From positions 310,001-374,000 of the forward strand of contig NZ_SIHY01000001.1 in assembly GCF_004320535.1 (NCBI RefSeq): a DNA stretch of 64,000 nucleotides, written 5' to 3'. Positions 16,225-25,431 of the stretch are shown here, piece after piece. Under the pieces are notes generated by a model. The model was given only the letters and a program-made list of their open reading frames with translations. It had not been told where the DNA came from and searched no databases. Within the stretch, counting starts at the first letter, position 1. Each line of letters opens with the position of its first letter. This DNA is from Arthrobacter sp. S41. Its GTDB lineage: Bacteria > Actinomycetota > Actinomycetes > Actinomycetales > Micrococcaceae. Made by a program: the position numbers and the translations under genes.

Positions 16225-18168
16225 ATGCTCAAGTCCTCGGAACATCGTAGATTGGTACCGTTGCCACAACGGGCACCAGCCCAAGCAGATGCAGTGACCG
16301 GGCTGACGGTCTACGCCGTGGTGTTGCTACTCGTCCCCAGCGACAGAACTATCGCGCAGTTAGGCGGTGCCGGAACACCGGCCGTCCTGCTGTCAATAGC
16401 GTTAATGGTCTGGTGGCTCTGGTATCGAACCCGCCTTGCAAATCGAGTCAAGTTCTCAAATCCGGTGTACCTCACCTTTTTAGCATTTGCCGCGGCCGTG
16501 ATGATCAGCGAGGTCGTCGCTGCCTCTTCCCATCTGCCACAGCCAGACCAGAATGCTGCAGATATGGGCATCTTGCGCTTGGCCGGGTTTGCCGGCGCCT
16601 TCTTCGTTGCCGCCGACGGAATTCAGTCCAAGGAAAGATTGGCCGTATTATGCAGACGTCTTGTTCTGCTAGGTGCTGTGGTGGCGGCACTGGGCTTGTA
16701 CCAATTCCTTAGCGGCTCGGTACTCATCGATCGATTCCCAACGCCTGGTTTGGCAAGCGTTGACGCTGGCATCGATATGCGTAGCGGATTCATGCGCCCC
16801 CGGGGAACTGCACGGCATGCCCTCGAGTTCGCGGCAGTTGTCAGCAGCATGGTGCCATTGGCTATTGCCTTATGCATTGGGGATCGGAAGTGGGGTTTCC
16901 TCCGACGGTTTGTTCCGGTGGCTGCACTCGTGGGCGTTTCATTTATTTCCTTGACGCGCTCCGCGCTCGTCGGCTCGGTGTTGGGGATACTAGCGATGAT
17001 GCCCTTCTGGGATGCGCGTTTGCGCCGCAGAGTCGTGGCGCTAGGTATTGCAGGAGCCGGCGCGGTGATGACCGCGCTTCCTTCGGTCTTACGTGCCATC
17101 ATGGAAATGTTTGAGGGCGGGGATTCCAGTGTGGATTCTAGGACCGGAAGCTGGGACTTCGCTTTTCAAGTATTTGCTACTAATCGACTCTTCGGACGTG
17201 GTTTTGGTACCTTCTTGCCTAGCTACCGGATACTCGATAACCAGTTGCTGTTACTGGTTTTGGAAATAGGCATCGTCGGAACGCTGGCGTTTTTGGCGCT
17301 GCTGGTTACAGGAGTCTATTGCGCCATTGCAGGTAGAACCGCCGGTGAGGATTCGTTAGATAGTCATTTGGGTGTGGGACTGGCCGCGTCGATAATTTCC
17401 AGCGCCACACTCATGGCATTCTTCGACAGTTTCTCATTCCCGCAGGCGCCAGGCGTTCTTTTCCTCGTGTTGGGGATGAGCGCGGCATATTGGAGATTGT
17501 CCAAGGATTCTGAACGCCTGAATCCGAAGATTTCGGTTCCTAGCATTGGCAATAAAAAATCGCGGATACTCGCTGCCTCTGTTGCCGTGCTAGTGGTACT
17601 ACTCGCACTGCCCATTGCCCAAGTAATCAGGCAAGCACCTAGCACTTATTGGACGCAACAGGATTTGGTGTTCCTGCCGCCATCCAGCGCGGTAGGAGGA
17701 AATTCCCTTCGCACCGATGCCCGGGATCTGATTCCTTTTGCCGCTTTGGTGAAAGAAACGTACACCGGAATACATGGGCCATCGACTATCGAACCAGTCT
17801 CTGCTCCCATTTACGGTACGGGCGTGCACAGTGGGGAACTGGTGCGTGTACCTAACGCTGGGGGGCAGTGGCAGACGTATCAGAGAGAAGCAACGATCAC
17901 CGTTGAGGTGCTTGGCTCTTCAGCTCAAGAGGTGTCATCAACCATGGAGCAAACGATGACAGAACTGACCGCTCTCGCCCAAGAACCGCAACAACAAATG
18001 AACGTGAAACGTAGCGCACATATTATTACCGATGTTTACCCCGAAGAAGTGGTTCCCGTTCAGATACAGTCACGCGCCAAATGGGCACTTCTTTTATTGG
18101 GGTTCCTGACCATTATGGCCGCCGCGACAGCACACGAATTAGTTCTCCGAAAGACAGGCCAGTCATGA
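16225..18168 (+). CDS. Wzy/O-antigen ligase-like polymerase with C-terminal Wzz-like domain
   Basis: 647 residues. The first 430 hold ten or more membrane segments with an O-antigen ligase/polymerase core (FMRPRGTARHALEFAAV, FISLTRSALVGSVLGI, then RTGSWDFAFQVFATNRLFGRG split across the periplasmic loop). After about residue 445 comes a separate unit: a helix (ILAASVAVLVVLLALPIAQVI), an external domain starting YWTQQDLVFLPP, and a last helix (WALLLLGFLTIMAAATA) near 620-640. That unit mirrors the neighbouring Wzz-like protein, including FLPP against LLPP after the first helix. It should polymerise repeat units outside the membrane. The stop overlaps the lipoprotein ATG. Polymerase call is strong; the fused Wzz-like domain is inference. 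Confidence 0.78.
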   Translation: MLKSSEHRRLVPLPQRAPAQADAVTGLTVYAVVLLLVPSDRTIAQLGGAGTPAVLLSIALMVWWLWYRTRLANRVKFSNPVYLTFLAFAAAVMISEVVAASSHLPQPDQNAADMGILRLAGFAGAFFVAADGIQSKERLAVLCRRLVLLGAVVAALGLYQFLSGSVLIDRFPTPGLASVDAGIDMRSGFMRPRGTARHALEFAAVVSSMVPLAIALCIGDRKWGFLRRFVPVAALVGVSFISLTRSALVGSVLGILAMMPFWDARLRRRVVALGIAGAGAVMTALPSVLRAIMEMFEGGDSSVDSRTGSWDFAFQVFATNRLFGRGFGTFLPSYRILDNQLLLLVLEIGIVGTLAFLALLVTGVYCAIAGRTAGEDSLDSHLGVGLAASIISSATLMAFFDSFSFPQAPGVLFLVLGMSAAYWRLSKDSERLNPKISVPSIGNKKSRILAASVAVLVVLLALPIAQVIRQAPSTYWTQQDLVFLPPSSAVGGNSLRTDARDLIPFAALVKETYTGIHGPSTIEPVSAPIYGTGVHSGELVRVPNAGGQWQTYQREATITVEVLGSSAQEVSSTMEQTMTELTALAQEPQQQMNVKRSAHIITDVYPEEVVPVQIQSRAKWALLLLGFLTIMAAATAHELVLRKTGQS

Positions 18169-19472
18169 CGAAGACATTGCACAAAGTGGACTTAGAACTA
18201 CGTCCAGCAGGCAAGCTAGGTACCATCATTGTGGCCGGCTCTCTTTTGGCAGGATGCACGAATGCAGTGGGAGTCACAGAACAAACTTTCGAGACCACCG
18301 CTAATGATGGTGGGTCCGCTTACTATGCTCAATTTGCGAACCCCTTACCAGATGACCCGAATTATTTTCCGGTTGCGGTGTGGCATGAAAGCCTTATGGA
18401 CGCACAAGATGCGGTGACTGATCGCTCCTTTGGCATCAACACCTATGTTGAACTAACCACTGAATCCAATCCGACGTTTGCCCATGACGCCGGATCATAT
18501 GTACTGAGCAGCACGCCTCAAAGTAGCCTCAACGGTTTCGTTCTTCCCGACGAAGTAGACATGTGGGGGAAATCCGGAGAGGGAGTATGGACAGGAGCAT
18601 GGCCAGGAGAGGCTCCCATCTGCGAGCCAGAAGAGAGCCGGTGCGGTTACACGGTGCTGGAGGAAACTTTAGCGAAAGCTCCAGCAGGGGCAATGGTCTA
18701 CGCGAACTTTGGTAAAGGCGTGACTTTCTGGGGTGATGACGAGGTAGGAACTCACTTCACCAGTACTTATGCTGACGTGGTATCTGCTGATAACTACTGG
18801 TATACCGATCCCAATATTTGTGACAAAACCGAGGGCGGAACACGCTTTGAAGAACCTCGTGATTTGACTGAGTCCGAATGCCGGCTAGCGGCTAATTATG
18901 GACATACGGTGAAACAAATCCGCGATTACATTCAGCCTGCGGGCAGTAAACCTGTTTGGGGGTTTGTAGAGTTGGGTCGACCCTTTAGCGACGAGAAACT
19001 ACCGACGGTAACCCCAACACAAATCCGCGCAGCAGTGTGGCAGAGCCTCATCGCGGGGGCACGTGGCATCGTCTATTTCAACCACAGTTTTTCTGGACAG
19101 TGCGCCTCGCAACACGTCCTGCGTGACTGCGACGAGGAAAGTAGCACCGCCGTTGCACGGATTAACAACCAAGTTTCACTTTTGGCTCCGGTACTGAATT
19201 CGGATACCGCCGAGGGGATACTCAGCGCCGAGGGCGCCGTCAACGTTAGAGTGAAAGTCTATGAGAATCACTTTTACGTACTTGCCGGGTCAGCGCAAGC
19301 CACTAAGCAGACTGCATCATTCAACCTGCAATGTGTGGGTTCAACTGACGTAGAAGTGCTCAATGAAAACAGAACCCTTCACGCAACAGAGGGAGCCTTC
19401 GCCGACGACTTTGCCGACGGAAACGCCATCCATGTCTACAAGATGCCCATCACCAACTGTGCTGCCAAATAA
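18165..19472 (+). CDS. Secreted lipoprotein, possibly glycoside-hydrolase-like
   Basis: 435 residues. A signal peptide ends in the lipobox SLLAGC with Cys about residue 31, so the protein is lipid-anchored outside. Start ATG 18165 overlaps the polymerase stop; an earlier in-frame start would place 28 extra residues before the signal. The body suggests a TIM-barrel: repeated Trp/Tyr-rich segments, ADVVSADNYWYTD, KPVWGFVELGR, and RAAVWQSLIAGARGIVYFNH, the last resembling the end of beta-galactosidase-like or other GH barrels. A small beta-domain may follow (FYVLAGSAQATKQTASFNL). It may trim or process the polymer made by this operon. No catalytic pair was assigned. Confidence 0.6.
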   Translation: MTKTLHKVDLELRPAGKLGTIIVAGSLLAGCTNAVGVTEQTFETTANDGGSAYYAQFANPLPDDPNYFPVAVWHESLMDAQDAVTDRSFGINTYVELTTESNPTFAHDAGSYVLSSTPQSSLNGFVLPDEVDMWGKSGEGVWTGAWPGEAPICEPEESRCGYTVLEETLAKAPAGAMVYANFGKGVTFWGDDEVGTHFTSTYADVVSADNYWYTDPNICDKTEGGTRFEEPRDLTESECRLAANYGHTVKQIRDYIQPAGSKPVWGFVELGRPFSDEKLPTVTPTQIRAAVWQSLIAGARGIVYFNHSFSGQCASQHVLRDCDEESSTAVARINNQVSLLAPVLNSDTAEGILSAEGAVNVRVKVYENHFYVLAGSAQATKQTASFNLQCVGSTDVEVLNENRTLHATEGAFADDFADGNAIHVYKMPITNCAAK

Positions 19473-19746
19473 TGAGCCGGATACTTACAACCGGACTCGG
19501 ATCGAGGATTCATTGCTTCGGGAGGCTTAACTCTACGACGATGTGCCACGCAGAATCCGAAGAGATGAACTAGTGCCGAGTACTACAACGGGATGTAACG
19601 AAATATAGGTTGGGACAACCCGCGGATGCCGGAGTTCGCAAACTATATTTACCAGTAGCGGATCTTATTTCCAGCGTTGCATTGTCAGCGGACGATTCAA
19701 GCGAAGCCAGTTATGTGTGGATCACACAGTCAGCTTTTCCAAGCGA
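19473..19746. other. Convergent intergenic gap without gene
   Basis: 274 nt between the lipoprotein and the convergent triple glycosyltransferase. Only a weak GAGCCGG/CCGGACTC stem just after the lipoprotein stop is seen, without a T run. No coding sequence is supported. Confidence 0.4.
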
Positions 19747-22446
19747 CTATGCCGCCTGACGGCTTGAATCGTCTCGTTCCCAGACAGTACCCACGCTAGT
19801 GGCGATAGAGTTCTTTCTACCTCGGGCCAAGGTAACCATCCCGGTATATACCAGCGCATCCCAGGCAGAGACTGGCCCCGAAATTGACCTCGTCAACTGT
19901 CCAAATGTTGACCGCGTGGTAGACGTCGCTTGGTCTTGGCGCAAAAGTTCTTGCTGTCCCCGGTAGTTCCTGCGCAGTATGGCAAGCAGTGAACCGAGAG
20001 TACGCGGGGTTTTGACCTGCACAGGAATGGTGGGGAGCACCGTTTTCTCATCATCCCCGAACAGCTGATCAATAAAGAGATCATCGGCGACTACCGCGGG
20101 GAACTGTATGAATCGTGCACGTCCAGTTCGGCTTAGGCCGTAGGCCCCGGCACCCCACAGTGCGTTGTTAGTACCTGGTAAACGGCGCCGTGCACGGTAG
20201 AAAGCCCTCACGGTGTTAGAAGCTCCGGAAGTGTTATAGGTAAATGCTGGCCTTGCCGACAGCACGCCGGGTTGGCTGAGGTACTCAAAGACCATTCTTA
20301 GAGCTGATGCCGTGATGATGATATCCGCATCCAAATACAGTCTTGGATATCCTTTGGCTATTTCTTCCGCGGCATTTAATGCCGCCACCTTTGACGGCGT
20401 AGTTGTCTCAATGACTTGTATCCCGGAAAAGCTCCGAGCAATCTGTGTTGTGTCATCGGTACACCCATTGCACGAGACAATGACCTGGACCAGTCCTCGC
20501 TCAGCAAGTGACTGTAGGGGAGTCAAGGTCTGAGCAATGACCGCTGCCTCATTATGCGCAGGGATAATGACCGCACCGAAGGGAAAACCATCATGAGGTT
20601 GAGGGCCGTGGGTGGCCGCGGGCAGGGTTGACCATGAGCTTTCAACGGCTACAGCACGCCACACGCCACCGCGTTGTGGCTTCCAAGAGCGCAAGACTTC
20701 GTGTCCAATGACGGCGCTCTGGAATATCGTGGCGGTGCGCGCTGGCAGCTGCTTACGGGCATACCTGATGCGGTTCACCGCCATGAGGGTCTCCAGCTGC
20801 ACCGACGCCCCGGATCCTCCCATCTGATGAGTCATCGATGACTCTGGCTCATACCAGATTGAGGCTCCGGCCTGCCTGGCCCGCTTAAAGTAGTCAGTTT
20901 CTTCCGAGTAGAGGAAGAACTGCTCGTCCCAGGGACCAAGTTCTTGGGCCAGTGCTGAGTTGATGAGCAGTGCCGCTCCGGTGGCCCAATCAATTTGATG
21001 CGGATGGGCGTAGCTTTCCAGATTGTATTCAATTTCAGAACCCCATCCGGGGCGTCGCGAGACGCGCTCGCCGAAAAGCGCGTCCCCAGCGGCACGGAGC
21101 ACCGTGGGCTCACGACGCAAGGACGTGTAGGTGGTTCCGTCTTCTTCGAGGAGCCGTGGGACAACAATCCCTGCCTCAGAGATCCACATTCTGTTGAGCA
21201 GTCGTTGGATGGATCCTGGACCAACAAAAAGATCTGGATTGAGGATCAGCACCGCTTCGCAGTCGCCGGTATATGGCCTCGCGGCGTTGATACCGCCGGC
21301 ATACCCAAGGTTGGATCCGGTAGGAAGCACGATGACATCCTTGTGCTTTTCCAGCTGTTGTACCGTAGTGTCCACTGAACCGTTATCTGCCATTATGACC
21401 CGCAGACGTAGTTCTGAGGCCTCAGCACGTAGCGAGGAAATCAGCTTCTCAACCGAGTCGGCATTGTTGTAGGTGACGACGATGACGGAAACATCTACCG
21501 GGGTTTTCCCAGTTACAAATCTTCCGTCACTAGGAGGCAGCAATTTCGGGAACTTGCGTGCAGGTTTTTGCACTAGGGGACTGGTCTGGGTATTGGAGAT
21601 GACCCGGCTTTCTCGCTGTAGTGTCAGCAATCCCGGAGGGTCATCCACGAGGTAGCGCTGTGCTAGTCGGCGAGGCTCAAGGCTAAGTCTCCATGCCCAT
21701 TCAAGTCCGGTAGTAGCCACCCATTGCGGCGCACGTTGCACGGTTCCGGCCAGGAAATCTACCACCGCGCCAAAAGCTAGAAGCACGCTAGCCCCGGTCA
21801 ATGATCCGTAAGATGCCATCCATAGTTCTTGGCGTGGCTTGCCCAGTCCGACTACTAGAATGTCGGTGTTGCTTTCACGAATGGCGCTAGCTAATTGCAT
21901 CGAGAGAGCTTCGTTTTCAATCTCGTTGCGTTCCGGCGCCCAGAATCCGGAGACGTGCAGATTGGGCCGTTGCTCTGCTAGCTGTGTGGCAAGCTCGGCT
22001 TGAATTTTAGGCTGGCCGCCGAGGAATCCCACACGCAGTCCATGAATTTCGGCATCGTCCAAGATGGGGCCAATCAAATCGCTTCCAGCGAGCCTGGGCC
22101 ACAGCTTTCCAGTCAATTGTCTGGCGCGCAAGACCAATGGCGCCCCATCGATGAGATTCAGCCATGACATTGGTGGTGCATCAAAGGCAGAGGGTGCCTC
22201 CGGTAAATCGCGTAGCGGCCGGCTGGGATGTAGGGAGTCGCCCAAGACTCCTTGCCACCGGCTTCCATGGCCAAACTGCACGAGATGGTCCAGATTTGCT
22301 GAAACTACCGATAACGGTGGCAGCTTGGACTCCGGCGATTGCTTGGCTTGGCGTGCGTGCCCGATGATTTTGTCGATGGCGTCCGTTTGGGTGAGCAGAT
22401 CCACCGTTATTCCGGCCAGCTCCACGCGTTGGATTGTGGCAGACAT
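19747..22446 (-). CDS. Triple glycosyltransferase: WecG/TagA/CpsF (GT26) + GT2 + GT2
   Basis: 899 residues in three parts. Residues 1-280 are a WecG/TagA/CpsF transferase: VVSANLDHLVQFG, GFLGGQPKIQAEL, ILVVGLGKPRQELWM, AFGAVVDFLAGTVQRAPQW and GLEWAWRLSLEPRRLAQRY. Residues about 315-600 are a GT-A family 2 domain like rhamnosyltransferases (VSVIVVTYNNADSVEKLI, DNGSVDTT, NLGYAGGINAA, LNPDL, and FFLYSEETDYFKRA). Residues about 630-880 are a second GT2 domain (GAVIIPAHNEAAVIAQTL, CNGCTDDT, YLDADIIIT). Each family uses NDP-sugars on lipid-linked acceptors, so this polypeptide could add three sugars. The ATG at 22446 follows a normal AAGGAAAATC ribosome site, unlike the G-run starts nearby. It lies 96 nt after the acetyltransferase gene on the same strand. 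Confidence 0.85.
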   Translation of the reverse strand: MSATIQRVELAGITVDLLTQTDAIDKIIGHARQAKQSPESKLPPLSVVSANLDHLVQFGHGSRWQGVLGDSLHPSRPLRDLPEAPSAFDAPPMSWLNLIDGAPLVLRARQLTGKLWPRLAGSDLIGPILDDAEIHGLRVGFLGGQPKIQAELATQLAEQRPNLHVSGFWAPERNEIENEALSMQLASAIRESNTDILVVGLGKPRQELWMASYGSLTGASVLLAFGAVVDFLAGTVQRAPQWVATTGLEWAWRLSLEPRRLAQRYLVDDPPGLLTLQRESRVISNTQTSPLVQKPARKFPKLLPPSDGRFVTGKTPVDVSVIVVTYNNADSVEKLISSLRAEASELRLRVIMADNGSVDTTVQQLEKHKDVIVLPTGSNLGYAGGINAARPYTGDCEAVLILNPDLFVGPGSIQRLLNRMWISEAGIVVPRLLEEDGTTYTSLRREPTVLRAAGDALFGERVSRRPGWGSEIEYNLESYAHPHQIDWATGAALLINSALAQELGPWDEQFFLYSEETDYFKRARQAGASIWYEPESSMTHQMGGSGASVQLETLMAVNRIRYARKQLPARTATIFQSAVIGHEVLRSWKPQRGGVWRAVAVESSWSTLPAATHGPQPHDGFPFGAVIIPAHNEAAVIAQTLTPLQSLAERGLVQVIVSCNGCTDDTTQIARSFSGIQVIETTTPSKVAALNAAEEIAKGYPRLYLDADIIITASALRMVFEYLSQPGVLSARPAFTYNTSGASNTVRAFYRARRRLPGTNNALWGAGAYGLSRTGRARFIQFPAVVADDLFIDQLFGDDEKTVLPTIPVQVKTPRTLGSLLAILRRNYRGQQELLRQDQATSTTRSTFGQLTRSISGPVSAWDALVYTGMVTLARGRKNSIATSVGTVWERDDSSRQAA

Positions 22447-22542
22447 GATTTTCCTTCAACGAAGTGATCAGCACCATCAAGCCCAGTCGATGACACGACT
22501 GGTCCGAGAATGGTGGAAAGTACGAGTGATAACTGCGGTCAG

Positions 22543-23130
22543 TTAGACCGGAACCGAGAATTCGGAGCCGAGCTGGTCATAACGTTCACCGGTGGCAGGA
22601 CACTGCCACGCACCATCAGTGAATTGCAACCGGTGTCCGGCGGTGCCTACCCAGCCAATCTGCCGTGCCGGAACGCCTACTACCAGCGCATGCGCCGGGA
22701 CATCACGGTTGACTACGGCGCCGGCGGCCACCATGGCCCACGCTCCGATATGCAGCGGTGCGATGCACACTGCACGCGCTCCGATGGACGCGCCCTGGCC
22801 TATGGTGACTGCAACTGCCTCCCAGTCATCATTTCCCTTGCGAGTCCCATCGGGATTAATGGCGCGTGGAAAGAGATCATTGGTCAGTACCGCGGCGGGT
22901 CCGATGAACACCCCATCTGCTAGCGATGCGGGCTCATAGACCAACGCATAATTTTGCACCTTGCAGTTATCACCCAACACAACATCGGGACCAATGTAAG
23001 CGCCTCGTCCAATGTTGCAGTTTTTTCCGAGAACAGCTCCTTCGCGAACCTGTGCCAGGTGCCAAATGCTGCTCTCATTGCCAATGGTCGCCAAAGGCGA
23101 CACATCGGCGCTTTGCTCGATGTGAGTCAT
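22543..23130 (-). CDS. WbpD/WlbB-like UDP-amino-sugar N-acetyltransferase (hexapeptide repeat)
   Basis: 195 residues. A left-handed beta-helix runs from VREGAVLGKNCNIGRGAYIG to the end. It has features of the WbpD/WlbB branch: IWHLAQVREGA, NYALVYEPASL, FIGPAAVLTNDLFPRA and WEAVAVTIGQGASIGA. Enzymes of this branch acetylate the 3-amino group of UDP-2-acetamido-3-amino-glucuronic acid, completing the pathway begun by WbpB- and WbpE-type enzymes (6428, 10384 here). Start ATG 23130 lies exactly at the end of a G5-loop hairpin; a longer frame to 23160 would translate the hairpin itself. It is divergent from the gene at 23404. Confidence 0.85.
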   Translation of the reverse strand: MTHIEQSADVSPLATIGNESSIWHLAQVREGAVLGKNCNIGRGAYIGPDVVLGDNCKVQNYALVYEPASLADGVFIGPAAVLTNDLFPRAINPDGTRKGNDDWEAVAVTIGQGASIGARAVCIAPLHIGAWAMVAAGAVVNRDVPAHALVVGVPARQIGWVGTAGHRLQFTDGAWQCPATGERYDQLGSEFSVPV

Positions 23131-23150
23131 GAATTTCCCCCAAAAAATTC
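23131..23150 (-). promoter_or_regulatory. G5-loop hairpin ending at the start codon of the acetyltransferase
   Basis: On the minus strand GAATTT pairs perfectly with AAATTC, with TTTGGGGG in the loop, and the ATG (23130) follows with no spacer. The layout matches 8554-8577, on the opposite strand and 14 kb away. Confidence 0.55.
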
Positions 23151-23358
23151 GGTTCACCACGAACCGTTGAGCCTACGGACCCCAATGCCGTATGCCTCTT
23201 CTTCCGAGCATAGTTCTGTGTCCAGCGAGAAAAGTTGATCAAGGAAGAAGAAGAGCGCAACTCTCTGCTGACCCTAACCATGCCAAGTAAATACCGAGTA
23301 CGTCGCTGGGCTATTTTCGCTTATATCTCAAGGGGCCGAGGTATAGCCTAATGAGCGG

Positions 23359-23400
23359 GTTATCTCGTGTTCTTGGGGGAACAAGATAACTAAGGGGGAA
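23359..23400 (+). promoter_or_regulatory. Double G5 leader: long hairpin plus second G-run before 23404
   Basis: GTTATCT (23359-23365) pairs with AGATAAC (23384-23390). Inside, GTTC (23369-23372) pairs with GAAC (23379-23382) and TTGGGG fills the loop. A second AAGGGGGAA (23392-23400) directly precedes ATG 23404 and could act as its ribosome site. Two G5 sites in one short leader. Confidence 0.5.
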
Positions 23401-23403
23401 AAT

Positions 23404-24141
23404 ATGAAAACCAAGATACTTGTGTCCATAGTGCTCGGTGCCGCCGCAGTAGTGCTGGTAGTCGCGCTCGCCCTAGATTTTGGCGGGCGGACTCCTAGCG
23501 CTGACTTGTCCGCGGAAACTGCACAAAGTCCCATGGCCACGTCCCCCTCGGCTTCTTCAGCCACGTCTGCGAAATCCTCGTCGAGCCCGTCTGAAACGGG
23601 CAAGGATTCTGAGCAGAAGAAACAAACGACTGAAGAAGAGAAAACGTCATCCGAACCCACAGCCGAAGCGACCCGTCCAAGTTGGGACCCGAAACCTAGT
23701 GCCTCGGAATCACGGCTAGAAGTACCTGAACAGCCCGAGGCCTCGCAGTTTAAGCTGCCTGATACACCGAAACGTGAGCCGGTACTGACGAAGGTCCCAC
23801 AAACTGGTGTGGCCACCGGCAAGCTGACCAAAGAATTTCCAAAAGACGCGGTACCGGTGCCAAAATCGACGACTATCGTTCAGTCTTCGGTAGAGAAGCA
23901 AGAAAAACTGGTTTTTGTCGGCGTTGAAGGGCGTAGCAATGCGAGTGTAGAAGAAGTTCTTTCCTTCTATTCTGAGCACTTCGAGCAGCAACAGTGGCTG
24001 ACAGCCCAGAGTGAACCGGCCGAGGGCGTCACCCAGTTGCTGGGATCCTTCGGGGAGGACTCCACCACGGTGACGATTCGCCAACTACCTACCGGGGCAA
24101 CATCAATCGTTGCTGCCGGAGTTTTTGAAATTCAGGAGTAG
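23404..24141 (+). CDS. Membrane-anchored extracytoplasmic protein of unknown function
   Basis: 245 residues. An N-terminal hydrophobic helix (ILVSIVLGAAAVVLVVALAL) is followed by about 100 residues rich in Ser, Thr, Glu, Lys and Pro, probably an unstructured spacer crossing the envelope. A small folded domain at about 140-245 is rich in beta-type sequence (EKLVFVGVEGRSNASVEEVLSFYSEHFE, TTVTIRQLP). No family recognised. It is first of three genes with tight spacing (4 nt to the MFS gene, which overlaps the third), suggesting a common envelope job. Translation starts after a double G5 leader shared in style with the polysaccharide genes. Confidence 0.72.
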   Translation: MKTKILVSIVLGAAAVVLVVALALDFGGRTPSADLSAETAQSPMATSPSASSATSAKSSSSPSETGKDSEQKKQTTEEEKTSSEPTAEATRPSWDPKPSASESRLEVPEQPEASQFKLPDTPKREPVLTKVPQTGVATGKLTKEFPKDAVPVPKSTTIVQSSVEKQEKLVFVGVEGRSNASVEEVLSFYSEHFEQQQWLTAQSEPAEGVTQLLGSFGEDSTTVTIRQLPTGATSIVAAGVFEIQE

Positions 24142-24144
24142 CGA

Positions 24145-25431
24145 GTGTATCTGAGCCTCTCGGACTGGACCTCGCGCAAAGCCTCCGGTGCCGACCGTGC
24201 AAAAACGGTAGCGTTCATAGCCTCACCGACGGTTATTGCTCTGGGAATAGTCAGTATGCTGACCGATATTTCCTCAGAGTCGGTGGCTGCAGTCTTGCCA
24301 CTTTATATAACTGGTGCGCTAGGTCTATCCATGGTGGCCTATGGATTCTTTGAGGGAATGAATCAGTCAATCAGTTCGCTGGTGCGCATTGGAGCAGGGT
24401 ATGCGGCTGATCGAAGCAACAAACCGAAACCGATTGCCGTAGCAGGGTACGGGCTGTCTATGGCAGCTCGAATCGGATTGTTATTTGCCACAGGATTTGG
24501 TGGCATCCTTGCGGTCATTGGCCTAGACCGCATTGGTAAGGGGATCCGTACAGCACCGCGTGACGCAATGATTCATCAAGCTTCGCAACCTGAGCATTTA
24601 GCACGGTCATTCGGGGTCCACAGGCTGTTAGATACGGTGGGTGCCACCATCGGTCCGCTCCTAGCTTTCGCGGTACTCATGCTGGTACCGGGGGACTACC
24701 GGATGGTCTTCGTGGTGTCGTTGGCCGCCGCCGTATCAGGCGTCGCGGTCTTGGCACTGTTGGTGCCCAACCGGAAGCTTATCCAGCAAGAAGACGCCGA
24801 AGAGAACAGTGAAGAAAAAACCAGTGGTGTCCCGAGGCCGAAGTTCCGTGAATTGGTACGTGGACCATTGGGAAAGCTTCTGCTAGTTGCCGGCTTTCTT
24901 GGATTGCTGACCATTGGTGATGGATTCGTTTATCTGGCGTTGATGGAACATGGACAGCTGGAGGCTTCGTGGTTCCCGCTGCTTTTTGTGGGAGCCAACC
25001 TGTTCTTCCTTAGCTTTGCTGTTCCCTTAGGAAGAATTGCAGATAAGACATCCCGTGCCGGAGTTTTTATCCTTGGTCATCTAGCCTTGGCCCTGGCATA
25101 CATTTGTGCCGGGGCCGGAGACTCCTTGCCCTTCCACATCTGTGCTCTGGCTCTTCTGGGTACTTTTTATGCAGCTACGGATGGTGTTTTGGCTGCGCTG
25201 GCAGGCCAACTGGCACCTCATGGAACAACTTCTACAGCCATCGGTGCTGCACAGACGGTGGTGGCCGTAGCCAGGCTGTTTGCCTCTACCGGATTTGGAG
25301 TGCTGTGGATTTTTCTTGGCAGTACCACCGCCATGCTGATTGTCGCGGCGCTGCTAGTCCTGCTGGTGCCGGTGGCGTGGCGTCTCCTGCTATCCAAAGA
25401 CAAGGCCCCTGAAAGTGCGCTGACTTCATGA
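24145..25431 (+). CDS. Major facilitator superfamily transporter
   Basis: 428 residues with about 12 hydrophobic segments. The cytoplasmic loop 2-3 region reads GYAADRSNKPKP, and DRIGKGIRTAPRDAMI is typical of a large MFS subgroup found in many bacteria. The central loop is charged (QQEDAEENSEEKTS). Start is GTG 24145 with AGGAG overlapping the upstream stop. Substrate unknown. Sandwiched between two anchored extracytoplasmic proteins, it may export or import a compound linked to the polysaccharide locus. Its last four bases overlap the next gene. Confidence 0.82.
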   Translation: MYLSLSDWTSRKASGADRAKTVAFIASPTVIALGIVSMLTDISSESVAAVLPLYITGALGLSMVAYGFFEGMNQSISSLVRIGAGYAADRSNKPKPIAVAGYGLSMAARIGLLFATGFGGILAVIGLDRIGKGIRTAPRDAMIHQASQPEHLARSFGVHRLLDTVGATIGPLLAFAVLMLVPGDYRMVFVVSLAAAVSGVAVLALLVPNRKLIQQEDAEENSEEKTSGVPRPKFRELVRGPLGKLLLVAGFLGLLTIGDGFVYLALMEHGQLEASWFPLLFVGANLFFLSFAVPLGRIADKTSRAGVFILGHLALALAYICAGAGDSLPFHICALALLGTFYAATDGVLAALAGQLAPHGTTSTAIGAAQTVVAVARLFASTGFGVLWIFLGSTTAMLIVAALLVLLVPVAWRLLLSKDKAPESALTS

